The notes: a model not told the origin generated them from the letters alone. DNA of 64,000 nucleotides from Asanoa ferruginea (GCF_003387075.1 NZ_QUMQ01000001.1:1860001-1924000), one strand, 5' to 3'. Numbered from the stretch's first letter, positions 16,036 to 25,873 are shown. Translations and numbers: made by a program.

Positions 16036-17930
16036 CAGGCGAGGTAGCCGCTGGCCTGGAGGTGGAACAGCTCCTGGTAGAGGCCGCCGGCGCCGACCAG
16101 GTCGTCGTGTGTGCCGTGTTGCACGATCCGGCCGTGGTGCAGCACGTAGATCTGGTCGGCGTGCCGGACGTTGGCCAGCCGGTGTGTGATCAGCACCACC
16201 GTGCGGTCGGGGCGGCGGCGGAGCTGCTGGAACATCGCGTGCTCGGCCCGGGCGTCGAGCGCCGACGACGGCTCGTCGCAGATGAGCAGCGGGGCGTCGC
16301 GGTAGAAGCCGCGGGCGGCCACCAACCGCTGCCACTCGCCGCCGGACAGGTCGTGCCCGTCCTTGAACTGGCGGTTCAGCAGCGTCGCGTATCCCTTGGG
16401 AAGTTTTTCGATCATCTCGTGGGCGAGCGCCGCGCCGGCGGCGTCGGTCACCGACGGTCCGTCACCGCGCTCCCGGCGACCGACCGCGATGTTCTGGTGC
16501 GCGGTGAACGGGAACTTCCACCAGTCCTGCGTGATCACCGCGACCTGCGCCGCCCGGCTGTCCGGGTCGAGCTCGCCGATGTCGGCACCGTCCCAGCTGA
16601 TCCGGCCGCCGGTCGGCTGGTAGAGGCCGCTGAGCAGCTTGGCCAGGCTGGACTTGCCGGAGCCGTTCTCGCCGACCAGCGCGATCACCTGACCCTTGCG
16701 CAGGGTCAGCGACACCTCGTCAACGGCGGGCGCGTCGGTGTCGGGGTAGTGCAGGCTGACCCGGTCGAGCCGGATCTCCTCGAAGCCGGACACCGGCCGG
16801 CCGCCCGGTTCGGGCGCCCGCTCCCGGGCCCGGTCGACGAAATCGCGGAAGTCGCCGTAGTAGAGCGCGTCTTCGTAGAGCTGGTTGGTCGCGTAGACCG
16901 CCGTGTTGAGGCCCATCTGGGCGGCCTGCAAGGCCAGGAGTGCGGTCGCCGCCGCGGCCAGTGGGATGGCCCCGTCGACCAGGAGCCAGCCGAGCACGGC
17001 GTAGAGCGCGAGGCTCGCGAACCCGCCGAACGCGGCACCCAGCGTGCGGGTGCCCGTCTGCGCCCGGATGAGCCGCATCTCCGCACCGGTCTGGATCTGC
17101 ATCACCCGCGAGTATTCGCCGAGCAGGAAGTCGCGCATCTGGTAGCTGCGGACCTCGGCGGCGGTGTGCCGGTTGGCCATGATGCTGCCCAACAGCCACA
17201 TCCGGCGCCGGCGGCTGATGTAGGCGATCATCGCCAGGTATTCGCGCCGGGCCATCCGCACCGCCGTGATCGCCGACGGGATGGCCGCGACGATGAGGCA
17301 GGGCAACAGGATCGGCTCGATCACGGCGATCGCGGCCGCTGTCGCGGCGACCCGAACGAGGCCGGTGAACAGGTCCACACTGGAGTTGACGATCGACGCG
17401 GCCTCGGTCATGCCGCGTTCCTTGGCCCGGTCCATCTCCTCGGCGAAGCCCGGGTCGTCGAAGGCGGCCAGCCCGACGGCCGTCGTCGCGCCGAACAGCC
17501 GCAGCTCCACCGCATAGTTGATCTGCGGAGTGATCCGGGCCTGGGCCCAGCCGGCCGCGATGGTCAGCCCGCCCCGCATCGACACCGCGACCGCCGCCGC
17601 GACGAGGGCCGGCACAGCCGCCTTGATCCGATCCGGCGTCGGGCCGGCCGCGAACAGTTCGGTGAGCACGGTGCTGGTGGCCAGCAGCCCGAAGGTGGTC
17701 GCGACCCCGGCGAAGATGTTGAGCCCGATCGCCGCGCTCGTGTCGCGCTTGTTGGCCTGCCAGGCCAGCGACAGCGCCTCCCGGACGATGGCCGGCAGGC
17801 GCCGGGCGACCGACCAGAAGCTGGTGGCCGCGAACGTGTCGACGTGGTGCAGCCACGCCGGTGATCCGAGTTCGGGTAGGACGTCGTCTTCGTCGGCGGG
17901 CGGGGGTTGTCGCACGGTGGTCTGCTCCAC
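16035..17930 (-). CDS. ABC transporter, fused permease and ATPase
   Basis: 631 residues: an exporter-type membrane domain (about 60-360, six helices expected) and a C-terminal ATPase with Walker A GENGSGKSS (420-428), signature LSGGEWQR (528-535), Walker B LLICDEP (548-554) and switch His in VLITHRLANVRHAD. Half-transporters of this class act as homo- or heterodimers. No second half-transporter or substrate gene is adjacent, so a homodimer is likely; the substrate is unknown. Similar proteins are often found with peptide or lantibiotic genes, but nothing local supports that here. Confidence 0.88.
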   Translation of the reverse strand: MEQTTVRQPPPADEDDVLPELGSPAWLHHVDTFAATSFWSVARRLPAIVREALSLAWQANKRDTSAAIGLNIFAGVATTFGLLATSTVLTELFAAGPTPDRIKAAVPALVAAAVAVSMRGGLTIAAGWAQARITPQINYAVELRLFGATTAVGLAAFDDPGFAEEMDRAKERGMTEAASIVNSSVDLFTGLVRVAATAAAIAVIEPILLPCLIVAAIPSAITAVRMARREYLAMIAYISRRRRMWLLGSIMANRHTAAEVRSYQMRDFLLGEYSRVMQIQTGAEMRLIRAQTGTRTLGAAFGGFASLALYAVLGWLLVDGAIPLAAAATALLALQAAQMGLNTAVYATNQLYEDALYYGDFRDFVDRARERAPEPGGRPVSGFEEIRLDRVSLHYPDTDAPAVDEVSLTLRKGQVIALVGENGSGKSSLAKLLSGLYQPTGGRISWDGADIGELDPDSRAAQVAVITQDWWKFPFTAHQNIAVGRRERGDGPSVTDAAGAALAHEMIEKLPKGYATLLNRQFKDGHDLSGGEWQRLVAARGFYRDAPLLICDEPSSALDARAEHAMFQQLRRRPDRTVVLITHRLANVRHADQIYVLHHGRIVQHGTHDDLVGAGGLYQELFHLQASGYLA

Positions 17931-17973
17931 TGGGCCGCTCCTCGGTCACAACCGGATCGGGCAGATAGGCAAA

Positions 17974-17998
17974 GGACCCGCGTGTTCGACGCGGGTCC
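17974..17998 (-). terminator. Strong hairpin terminator of the ThuA/GH99 gene
   Basis: GGACCCGCGT (17974-17983) and ACGCGGGTCC (17989-17998) form a perfect 10-bp stem with loop GTTCG. It lies 37 bases beyond the stop at 18035 and upstream of the ABC exporter gene, separating the two transcripts. Confidence 0.8.
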
Positions 17999-18034
17999 CT
18001 GCCTACTGTAGTCGATGCGTGACCGAACGTAGCT

Positions 18035-21000
18035 CTACGAGGTGTAGACCTCCACTTCGTAGATTCGGGCCGCCTGGTTGCCGTCCTGGGTCGGCGTGAT
18101 CACGTTGACCCGCACGTAGCGGGCGCCGCGCGCGGCGAACGAATGCGTGGAGACATTGCCCGTGTTGCCGCGCACCTGCGCGACCGTGTTCCACGAGGTG
18201 CCGTCGGTGCTCACCTGCACATCGAAATCACGGGTGTTGTAGGAGGCCTGCTCGCCACCCGCACCGGCGTGCCGGAGCACGATCCGCCCGACCGACGCCG
18301 TCGACTGGAGGTCGACCTGCCACCACTTCGACCCGCCGAGCGAGCACCACTTGTCGCTGTTGCCGCCGTTGACGGTGCCGTTGACCGCCTTGGCCGCACC
18401 TTCGTTGGCGGCGCACTGGCTGTCGGCGGTCGCCGGCTTGTTGAGGGCCAAGTTGACCGTCGGTGGCGTCGGGTTGCGCCGGTTCTCGAACTCGCGCGCC
18501 CAGAAGGCGGTCCGGTCGAGGTAGGCGGTCTCCGAGGCGGCGCCGCTGGTGCCGTAGGCGCCGACGTAGCTCTGGTAGTTGAGGCCGGCCGGCGGGCTGC
18601 TGCGCGCCGGTTCGATCGTCGAGCCCTCGTGCCACTCGTTGAACGACGTGATCGACACCCAGGTCGGCACGCCACCCTTGGTCGGGTCGAGCGCGTTGGT
18701 CCACTCCTGGTCGTAGGTCGCGCCGTTGTTGCGGGCCAGGGTCGGCGTCGTGTTGCCGGGCACCGCGCGGTCGTCGAGATAGCCGGGACCGACCGACGGC
18801 GACCAGATCAGGTTGTTGGCCTTGGCATACTCACCGGCGCTCTCCCAGCCCGGCGCCGTCGCACCGGCGATCACGTCGTAGGTGTAGAGGCCGCTGAAGT
18901 GCGCGATCTTCGAGACGTCGGTGGTCTGTGCCAGCACGATGTTGTTGCCGGTCACCGCGTCCAGCGCCGTCCAGTCGGTGATGTTGAGGCTGCTGAAGAC
19001 GTAGAACGCGGGCTTGTTGCCGAACTCGGCCGCCCGGTAGAACGCCGGGTGGCTGCCGTAGCGGCTGTTGATGTAGTTGATGTCGGCGACCGTCGAGGCC
19101 GCGGTCTGGCCGGTGTAGGGCTCGAGGTGCCAGGCGACCTTGACGCCGGCGGCGGCCGCCGCATTCATGACCGTGGTCACCAGGTTGTCCTCGTAGGAGC
19201 CCTGGCCCCACCAGCTGTAGACGATCACGCCGGCGCCGGACCGGCGTACCCACTGCATGTGTTGGTTGACCGCGCCGTTGACATCTCCGGAGTCGTAGGC
19301 ACCCAGCGTCGGGTAGTAGTCGGCGCCGATGTCGTTGGGCGGGTTGTGGTTGCCCTGCTGCCAGTGCCGGTAGCTGCCGTTGACCGTCGGGCTGCCATAC
19401 CAGGGGTAGTAGAAGAGGTGGACGTTGGTCGACAGAGCGGCCTGCGACCCGGTCACGGTGATCACGACCTGGCCGCTCGCGCTGGCACCACGGGCGTCGG
19501 TCACCGTCAGCCGGGCGGTGAAGCTGCCCGCCGTGGCGTAGGTGTGTGTGGCGTTGGCGGTGGTGGCCGTGCCGCCGTCGCCGAAGTCCCACCGGTAGGT
19601 GAGCGCGTCGCCGTCGGGGTCGGTGGCGCTGCCGGTGAAGGTCACCTGCAACGGCGCCGGGCCGCTGGTCGGGTTGGCGATCGGGGTCTGCACGACGGGC
19701 GGCCGGTTGGTCGGTGTGCCGCCGACGCCGGAGCCGACGAAGTCGACCCAGTTGATGTTGAACAGCCCACCGCCGTTGGCGGTGCCGGTCGGCGGCCGGG
19801 CGACGAAGAACAGCGGCTGGGTCGCGGTGTTGGCCGGCACCCCGACCGTGACGTCGGTGTAGCCCTGCCAGTTGCCGGTCGCCGGGATGGCCGCGGTGGC
19901 CAGCAGCGTGCCGGTCGCCGAGCCCGCGCGGATCTCCACCCGGCCGCCCGGCCCGCCGGACGCGCCGCGCAGCCGGATCGAGGTGATGTTGGTGAGGTTG
20001 GTGGGCGCGAACGACCACCAGTCGCCGTCTTCGATGAAGCCGATGTTCTGGAAGCCGCCGGCGCTGTCGCCGGTCGCCTCGCGCACCACGCCGGGGTCGC
20101 CGCCGCCGGTCGACCCGGCCACCCGACCGGTCGCGGTGAAGAACTCGGCCTGCTTGCGCTTGGGCTGCAACTGGATGATGGCCCGGCCGGTCAGCCCGCC
20201 ATTGTCCACATAGGTGGCTTCCAGCACGGCGAAGATGTTGGCGTCGGTGCCGTGCCCGGTGGCCAGCGTGGTCTGCACGCTACCGGAGCAGCCGTTGACC
20301 TGTTGCAACTCGTGGGCGTGCTCGTCGTGGCCGAGCAAGTAGCGCACGGTCACCCGGTTGCAGGCGATGGTGCCGTCTTCGGGGTCGGTGACGCTGACCG
20401 TGAACGGCACCTGGTCGCCCCAGTCGAAGAAGCCACCCTCGGGCGGCGAGGTGAGCCGCACGGTCGGCGTGGTGTTGCCGACCACGACCGGCACGTTGGC
20501 GACGGCCGTCTTGCCGCCCGGGTCGCGCACGGTCAACTGCGCGGTGAAACTCCCGTTGGCCGTGTAGGTGTGGCTCGGGTTGGCCGCGGTCGAGGTGCCG
20601 CCGTCGCCGAACGCCCAGGCGTAGGTGATCGGCTGGCCGGCCGGGTCACGCGAGCCGGCGCTGCTGAACTGCACGGTCAACGGCGCGGCGCCGCTGGTCG
20701 GTTGCCCGGCCGCGACCGCGATCGGGGCGAGGTCGACGTCAGTCGAGCGGTAGTCGATCCGGTAGACGCCGGAGTTGTCGTTGTTGCCGCCGAAGCCGCT
20801 GCCCCACTCGATCAGGTAGAGCGCGCCGTCGGCGCCGAACTCCATGTCCATCGGGCGGACCAGCGGCATGCCGGTGAGCAACTGGTTGATGTCGACCAGC
20901 GACCGGCCGTCCGGGGTCACCTGCATCGCATACATCTTCGACTGGTTCCACTCGCCGAGGAGCGCCTTGCCGTCGTAGTAGGCGGGCCACTTGCGGGTCG

Positions 21001-22810
21001 AGGCGCTCGCGGCGTTGAAGCGGTAGACCGGGCCGCCCATCGGCGCGCCACCACCGCCGATCTCCGGGAACCGCGGGTTGCCGTCGTAGTCGAAGTCGAC
21101 GGTCGCCGGGATCGCCGCCGGCAGGTTGGTCAGGCCGGTGTTGTTGGGCGAGTTGTTGACCGGAGCGGCGCAGTTGTAGGCCGCCTGGGCGGGCCCGTCC
21201 GGGAAGGTGAACTCCCGGTAGGCGTAGTTGTTGCCGACGCAGTAGGGCCAGCCGTAGTTGCCGGGTTGCCCGACGATGTTCCACTCCACGGTGTTGCCGG
21301 GGCCGCGCTCGCTGTTGGCCTGGCCCGCGTCGGGGCCGTAGTCGGCCACGTACAACGTGTTGGTCTTGCTGTCGATCCCGATCCGGAACGGGTTGCGGAA
21401 GCCCATCGCGAAGATCTCCGGCCGGGTCTGCGCGGTGCCCGGCGCGAACAGGTTGCCGCTCGGCACGGTGTAGCCGCCGTCGGTGGTCGGCTTGATCCGC
21501 AGCACCTTGCCGCGCAGGTCGTTGGTGTTGGCCGAGGTGCGCTGGGAGTCGAAGTCCTGCCGGCCCGCCCGCTCGTCGATCGGGGCGTACCCGCTGGATT
21601 CGAAGGGGTTGGTGTTGTCGCCCGTGGCCAGGTAGAGGTTGCCGGCCGCGTCGAAGGTCATCGACCCGCCCATGTGGCAGCAGGTGTTGCGTTGGGTCGG
21701 CACCTGGAGCACGACCCGCTCGCTGGCCAGGTCGAGGCTGTCGCCGTTGACGGTGAACCGGGAGACCTGGTTGCGGGTCGCGCCGGTGGTCGGCGCGTAG
21801 TAGACGTAGAGCCAGCGGTTGGTCGCGAAGCCCGGGTCGAGGGTGATGCCGAGCAGGCCGTCTTCGTTGCCGGTGAACACCGGGATGGTGCCCGCGGTCA
21901 CGGTGGTGCGGGTGTCGGGCTTGATGATCTGGACCCGGCCGTCACGCTCGATGTAGAAGACCCGGCCGTCGGGCGCGACCGCGAGTTCCATCGGGTTCTG
22001 CGTGTTGGTGTCGAGCGCGACCTTCTCGAAGTTGGCGGTCAGGCTGGCACCGCAGTCGGCACTCTTCGCGCCGGTCACGGTCTGGATGCCACCGAGCAGG
22101 TGGGCGCGGAACTGCGGGTCGCTGTAGGACTCGATGGTGTGGCCGAGGCCGGTATACCAGGACCGGCCGCCGTCGAAGGCCTTGCACCAGGTGATCGGGT
22201 GGTCGGCGCCCATCGCGCCGGTGCCCGGTGTGTAGGTCGTCTCATCGAGGCTGGCCAGCACGTGCGCGGTCGCCCGCGGGTTGGTGCGGTAGTTGTAGAG
22301 CTCGTCGAGCCGGCTCCAGCGGGCCGGCAGGCCTGCGGTCGACGGATGCGCCGGGTCTTCGACCTTCACCGTGGCCGTCTGGTTGGCCGGGTGGGCGTTG
22401 AAGTAAGCGCCGACGAGGTTGCCATACCAGGCCCAGTCGTATTCGGTGTCGGCCGCGGCGTGCACACCGGCGTAACCGCCGCCGGCCCGGATGAAGCGCT
22501 CGAAGGCCGCCTGCTGGTTGCCGTCGAGCACGTCGCCGGTGGTGGAGAGCCAGACCACGGCGTCATATTGCGCGAGGTTGGCATCGGTGAACGCGCCGGC
22601 GTCTTCGGTCGCGGTCACCGAGAAGTCGTTGGCGGCACCGAGTTGCTGGATCGCGGTGATGCCGGCGGGGATCGAGTCGTGGCGGAAGCCGGCCGTCTTG
22701 GAGAACACCAGGACCGCGAAGGACGCGGCCTGTGCGGGAGTGGCGGCGAGGACGGTCGCCGCGGCCAGCACAAGGGCAAGGGCTAAGGCGATGGGGGTAC
22801 GGCGTGGCAT
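18035..22810 (-). CDS. Giant secreted protein: ThuA, sugar dehydrogenase, PKD, CBM6, PKD, GH99, F5/8C
   Basis: 1591 residues. ATG 22810 is chosen because GAGGAG precedes it and a signal peptide (1-29, ending AQA) follows. Order: ThuA-like domain (30-245; FSKTAGFRHDSI, GVHAAADTEYDW); PQQ-type glucose/sorbosone dehydrogenase beta-propeller (about 255-690); PKD (695-780; YAWAFGDGGTS); a bridging domain (785-885); CBM6-like (890-1028; GFIEDGDWWSF, NINWVDF); PKD (1035-1120; YRWDFGDGGTA); GH99-like catalytic domain (1125-1445; FYYPWYGSP, WHLEPYTGQ, and SFNEWHEGSTIEP with Glu 1392 and 1395 at the endo-mannosidase catalytic positions); F5/8 type C carbohydrate-binding domain (1452-1591). The ThuA-dehydrogenase half is common in actinomycetes; the GH99 extension suggests attack on mannose-containing glycans outside the cell. 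It ends in the terminator at 17974-17998. Confidence 0.85.
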   Translation of the reverse strand: MPRRTPIALALALVLAAATVLAATPAQAASFAVLVFSKTAGFRHDSIPAGITAIQQLGAANDFSVTATEDAGAFTDANLAQYDAVVWLSTTGDVLDGNQQAAFERFIRAGGGYAGVHAAADTEYDWAWYGNLVGAYFNAHPANQTATVKVEDPAHPSTAGLPARWSRLDELYNYRTNPRATAHVLASLDETTYTPGTGAMGADHPITWCKAFDGGRSWYTGLGHTIESYSDPQFRAHLLGGIQTVTGAKSADCGASLTANFEKVALDTNTQNPMELAVAPDGRVFYIERDGRVQIIKPDTRTTVTAGTIPVFTGNEDGLLGITLDPGFATNRWLYVYYAPTTGATRNQVSRFTVNGDSLDLASERVVLQVPTQRNTCCHMGGSMTFDAAGNLYLATGDNTNPFESSGYAPIDERAGRQDFDSQRTSANTNDLRGKVLRIKPTTDGGYTVPSGNLFAPGTAQTRPEIFAMGFRNPFRIGIDSKTNTLYVADYGPDAGQANSERGPGNTVEWNIVGQPGNYGWPYCVGNNYAYREFTFPDGPAQAAYNCAAPVNNSPNNTGLTNLPAAIPATVDFDYDGNPRFPEIGGGGAPMGGPVYRFNAASASTRKWPAYYDGKALLGEWNQSKMYAMQVTPDGRSLVDINQLLTGMPLVRPMDMEFGADGALYLIEWGSGFGGNNDNSGVYRIDYRSTDVDLAPIAVAAGQPTSGAAPLTVQFSSAGSRDPAGQPITYAWAFGDGGTSTAANPSHTYTANGSFTAQLTVRDPGGKTAVANVPVVVGNTTPTVRLTSPPEGGFFDWGDQVPFTVSVTDPEDGTIACNRVTVRYLLGHDEHAHELQQVNGCSGSVQTTLATGHGTDANIFAVLEATYVDNGGLTGRAIIQLQPKRKQAEFFTATGRVAGSTGGGDPGVVREATGDSAGGFQNIGFIEDGDWWSFAPTNLTNITSIRLRGASGGPGGRVEIRAGSATGTLLATAAIPATGNWQGYTDVTVGVPANTATQPLFFVARPPTGTANGGGLFNINWVDFVGSGVGGTPTNRPPVVQTPIANPTSGPAPLQVTFTGSATDPDGDALTYRWDFGDGGTATTANATHTYATAGSFTARLTVTDARGASASGQVVITVTGSQAALSTNVHLFYYPWYGSPTVNGSYRHWQQGNHNPPNDIGADYYPTLGAYDSGDVNGAVNQHMQWVRRSGAGVIVYSWWGQGSYEDNLVTTVMNAAAAAGVKVAWHLEPYTGQTAASTVADINYINSRYGSHPAFYRAAEFGNKPAFYVFSSLNITDWTALDAVTGNNIVLAQTTDVSKIAHFSGLYTYDVIAGATAPGWESAGEYAKANNLIWSPSVGPGYLDDRAVPGNTTPTLARNNGATYDQEWTNALDPTKGGVPTWVSITSFNEWHEGSTIEPARSSPPAGLNYQSYVGAYGTSGAASETAYLDRTAFWAREFENRRNPTPPTVNLALNKPATADSQCAANEGAAKAVNGTVNGGNSDKWCSLGGSKWWQVDLQSTASVGRIVLRHAGAGGEQASYNTRDFDVQVSTDGTSWNTVAQVRGNTGNVSTHSFAARGARYVRVNVITPTQDGNQAARIYEVEVYTS

Positions 22811-22961
22811 GGGCGCGCTCCTCTGCGGGGCAGATGCCGGGCACGGGATGGCCCTGCGACTCGCCGAGGCCGCGGGGAGGTCATAGATTAACGCTGATGT
22901 CTGCAAGAAGTCTACGACTCATTGAAACTTTTGACTTTGACCCGGGCGATAGCCTCGGCGC

Positions 22962-23447
22962 GTGGACATACGCGACGCGTCGGCGGCCGACTGGCCCCGG
23001 ATCTACCCGTTCTTCGCGGCCATCGTCGATGCCGGCAACACCTACGCCTACCCGCCTGATCACTCGCTGGAGACGGCGCGGTCGTGGTGGATGGAGGAGC
23101 CGCCCGGGCAGACGGTGGTGGCGCAGCACGACGGGGTGATCCTGGGCTCGGCGAAGATGGGGCCCAACCGGCCCGGCCGCGGTGCCCACATCGCGACAGC
23201 GAGCTTCATGGTCGACCCGGTGCAGCAGGGGCGCGGCGTCGGTAAGGCGTTGGGCACCTACGCGGTCGAGTGGGCGCGGGCGCGGGGCTATGTCGGGATG
23301 CAGTTCAACGCGGTGGTGGAGACCAACGTCGTCGCGGTGCGACTGTGGCAGCAACTCGGCTTCACCATCATGACGACGATCCCGGAAGCGTTCGACCATC
23401 GCGCGCGCGGTTTGGTCGGTCTGCACGTGATGTACCAAAAGTTCTGA
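22962..23447 (+). CDS. GNAT-family N-acetyltransferase
   Basis: 161 residues. Acetyl-CoA-binding motif A is FMVDPVQQGRGVGKALGTYAVEWAR (Q/RxxGxG/A), with the usual C-terminal NVVAVRLWQQLGFTI. These resemble phosphinothricin- or amino-acid-type acetyltransferases, but the acceptor is unknown. The GTG at 22962 is preceded by TAGCCT at 22950-22955 (six-base gap), fitting a leaderless start. Divergent from the ThuA/GH99 gene. Confidence 0.85.
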   Translation: MDIRDASAADWPRIYPFFAAIVDAGNTYAYPPDHSLETARSWWMEEPPGQTVVAQHDGVILGSAKMGPNRPGRGAHIATASFMVDPVQQGRGVGKALGTYAVEWARARGYVGMQFNAVVETNVVAVRLWQQLGFTIMTTIPEAFDHRARGLVGLHVMYQKF

Positions 23448-23601
23448 GCCGTTGTTGTTGGTTTTTATCCCTTTTGGACAGGAAAATCACTCGTACTTTC
23501 GGCTAGCTTCCCGGCGCCGGTCGGCCTAAAGTAAGCGTCGATCGGTCGAAGCGTGCTCCATAGCAAAGATCGCTATCGGGTACGACCGCTGGGAGGCGAC
23601 C

Positions 23602-24402
23602 ATGACGACGCAGACAGTTACCGAGTCCACTCACGACACCACGGTGGCGTCCGAGAGCGCGACCGAACTGCTCACCGCGATGGCCGCGCTGCCCGCCGGC
23701 CACCCGTCCCGGGCCCGTCTCCGGGACCGCACGATCGAGGCCTGGCTCCCCCTGGCCCAACACCTGGCCCACCGCTACAGCGGCCGCGGCGAGCCCACCG
23801 ACGACCTGCTCCAGACGGCGGCGGTCGGCCTGATCAAGGCGGTCGACAAGTTCGACCCGACGCGCGGCGTCGACTTCGCCGGCTACGCCATCCCGACCAT
23901 CATCGGCGAGCTCAAGCGACACTTCCGCGACCGCACCTGGGACATCCGGGTGCCGCGCCGCTTGCAGGAACTGCGACTGTCCATTTCGGAGGCCAACAGC
24001 ACGCTGTTGCAGACGCTGGGCCGCTCCCCGACGGTGGCCGACATCGCGGCCCACCTGAAGATCTCCGAGGAAGAGGTTCTGGAGGGGCTGGAAGGCGCGC
24101 GGGCCTACAACGCGGTGTCGTTGTCGACCCCGACCGGCGACGGCGAGCGCGGCACCGAACTCGGCGACCTGCTCGGGTCGGAAGACACGTCCTTCGAGCT
24201 GGCCGAGCTGCGGGTGGCGCTGGGTCCGGCGCTGGCGACGCTCGACGAGCGCGAGCAGAAGATCCTGACGCTCCGGTTCTACGGCAACCTGACCCAGTCG
24301 CAGATCGCCGACCAGATCGGCGTCTCCCAGATGCACGTCTCCCGGTTGCTCGTCCGCGCCCTGACCAAGCTCCGCGGCGAACTCTCGGCGACGGGTTTCT
24401 AG
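23602..24402 (+). CDS. SigB/SigF-family RNA polymerase sigma factor
   Basis: 266 residues with sigma regions 2 (about 45-115; DDLLQTAAVGLIKAVDKFDP, FAGYAIPTIIGELKRHFRD), 3 (about 120-190; VPRRLQELRLSISEANS) and 4 (about 205-260; LDEREQKILTLRFYGNLTQ, IADQIGVSQMHVSRLL). It has the length and motifs of general-stress and sporulation SigF-type factors. No anti-sigma or anti-anti-sigma gene is adjacent, unlike the usual rsbW-sigF arrangement. GGGAGG precedes the ATG. GGGTAC (23578-23583) resembles a SigB/SigF -10 box, but no matching -35 GTTT was found. Convergent with the fascin-like gene, with a four-base gap. Confidence 0.9.
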   Translation: MTTQTVTESTHDTTVASESATELLTAMAALPAGHPSRARLRDRTIEAWLPLAQHLAHRYSGRGEPTDDLLQTAAVGLIKAVDKFDPTRGVDFAGYAIPTIIGELKRHFRDRTWDIRVPRRLQELRLSISEANSTLLQTLGRSPTVADIAAHLKISEEEVLEGLEGARAYNAVSLSTPTGDGERGTELGDLLGSEDTSFELAELRVALGPALATLDEREQKILTLRFYGNLTQSQIADQIGVSQMHVSRLLVRALTKLRGELSATGF

Positions 24403-24406
24403 GCAC

Positions 24407-25825
24407 TCACAGGTAGAACATCTCCCACGGCCCGATCGCAGTGCGGTTCGCGATCAGCGGCTTCTTGCCGGCGGACTCCGCGGTGACGTAACGACCGTTG
24501 ATTTTCGCCCGGAAGCTGACCGAACCGTTGGGGTTCTTGACGAGCTTGAACGTCTCCCAGGGCCCAACGGCCGTCCGGTTGGCGATCAGCTCCTTCTTCC
24601 CGGCCGACTCGGCGCACACGTACTTGCCGTTGACCAATGACTTGAGGGCCACGTCGCCGTTGCCGAGGTCCTGCACCTGGAAATACTCCCAATGGCCGAT
24701 CGCCTGACGGTTGGCGATCAGCGGCTTGGCGCCGGCGGACTCGGCCGTCACGAAGCGACCGAGTGCGCTGAACGCACCGGGGCCGGTGCCGTCCGCATAG
24801 CGGCTGAACTTCTCCTGCGACCCAATCGCCGTCCCGATGGGATACAGCGCCTGGCCGGGCTCTGCGACGACGTACCTGCCGTTCTTGGCGCGCAGGCTGA
24901 CCGTCCCGTCGGTGTTGGCGATGAGCCGGAACCGCTGCGCGTCGCCCACGGTGCTGACCGTTCGGAACTCCAGGGCGATGCCGTCGCCGGCGTAGGTGAG
25001 GAACTGGTTCTTCCAGACCGAGCGGATCGCCACGTCGCCACCACCGGCGTCGTAGAACTCGAAGCGAGCCTCCGGCGACCGCGGGTCGGTGCCTTCCGTG
25101 ATTGCCCAACCTCGGTTGTCGGGGTGGACATAGCGGTAGTTGGAGCGTGCGAAGAGCTGGAAGACGCCCGTCGACGGCGGCAGGCAGGACGCCGGATACT
25201 CCCACCGACCCGATGCGGTCCAGGTGAAGCCGAGGATGCCGAGCGACACGGACGTCGGCTTGAGCGCCAAGGACCGCGCGGGGGCACCGGGCTCGACCAC
25301 CACGGTCTGGAGCGGGCCGCCGCCGGTGACGTCGATCGGTGCGGCATAGCCGCCGGCCGGCATCGCGACGCTGACCAGCAGGTCGTCGCAGCGCGACTGG
25401 AAGTTGACGGTCGGCATGACCGGGTCGCCGCAGGTGGGCAACAAAACGACGCCGCTGTAGAGGGTGGTTACCGTGCCCACGAGCCTGATCGCGAGCACCG
25501 TGCGGCCCGCGCCGTAGCTGTGCACGGTCGCGGTCGCCGTCAGTGGCCCTTCCGACGCCGGCGGCAGGATGTCGCCGGCCGCGATGCCGGTCAACGTGTT
25601 GGCCGGCGCCACCGGCGCGAGGACCACGTCCTTGATGGCCACGGCGGTTTCGGTGTCGTTGGTGACCGTCCAGTTGACGGTGAAGCTGGCGTTCGCTTCG
25701 TCGCACACGGCGGTGCCGGTGATCGTCGGCTTGGCGGCCGCTGCCGCGGGTGAGGCAATGGCGACGGCACCGCCGGTCGCGACGAGGGCGGCAAGCAGGG
25801 CGGCGAACTTCCGGTTCAGACGCAC
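24407..25825 (-). CDS. Secreted fascin-like beta-trefoil protein (copy 2)
   Basis: 472 residues. Signal peptide (1-28, KFAALLAALVATGG...ASPAAA), an N-terminal beta-sandwich with four conserved Cys (TAVCDEANASFTVNW, TCGDPVMP, CDDLLVSV), then six repeats of the fascin/actin-crosslinking type (NYRYVHPDNRG, NGRYVVAEPGQ, LGRFVTAESAGAKPLIANR, NGKYVCAESAGKKELIANR, NGRYVTAESAGKKPLIANR). In eukaryotes such beta-trefoils bundle actin; in secreted bacterial proteins they more likely bind carbohydrate or another surface. GTG start with TAATCT exactly six bases upstream. About half its sequence is repeats shared with copies 1 and 3. Confidence 0.8.
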   Translation of the reverse strand: MRLNRKFAALLAALVATGGAVAIASPAAAAAKPTITGTAVCDEANASFTVNWTVTNDTETAVAIKDVVLAPVAPANTLTGIAAGDILPPASEGPLTATATVHSYGAGRTVLAIRLVGTVTTLYSGVVLLPTCGDPVMPTVNFQSRCDDLLVSVAMPAGGYAAPIDVTGGGPLQTVVVEPGAPARSLALKPTSVSLGILGFTWTASGRWEYPASCLPPSTGVFQLFARSNYRYVHPDNRGWAITEGTDPRSPEARFEFYDAGGGDVAIRSVWKNQFLTYAGDGIALEFRTVSTVGDAQRFRLIANTDGTVSLRAKNGRYVVAEPGQALYPIGTAIGSQEKFSRYADGTGPGAFSALGRFVTAESAGAKPLIANRQAIGHWEYFQVQDLGNGDVALKSLVNGKYVCAESAGKKELIANRTAVGPWETFKLVKNPNGSVSFRAKINGRYVTAESAGKKPLIANRTAIGPWEMFYL

Positions 25826-25831
25826 CGGCAG

Positions 25832-25844
25832 AGATTAGATGATC
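25832..25844 (-). promoter_or_regulatory. Leaderless promoter of fascin-like copy 2
   Basis: TAATCT (25832-25837 on the minus strand), six bases before GTG 25825, preceded by GATCATC (25838-25844); same arrangement as for the other two copies. Confidence 0.55.
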
Positions 25845-25873
25845 ATCAGCGGCCGCGCTGTCCCGTCGGTTGC

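Noticed and set aside
18143-22786. A very long open frame (over 1500 codons) on the plus strand
   Set aside because: It is antisense to the clearly coding ThuA/GH99 gene; high GC at third positions opens the opposite frame. Its residues show no domain or normal composition.
23578-23583. SigB/SigF-type promoter (GGGTAC) before the SigF-type gene
   Set aside because: No matching GTTT-like -35 at 14-17 bp; kept only as a remark in the gene entry.
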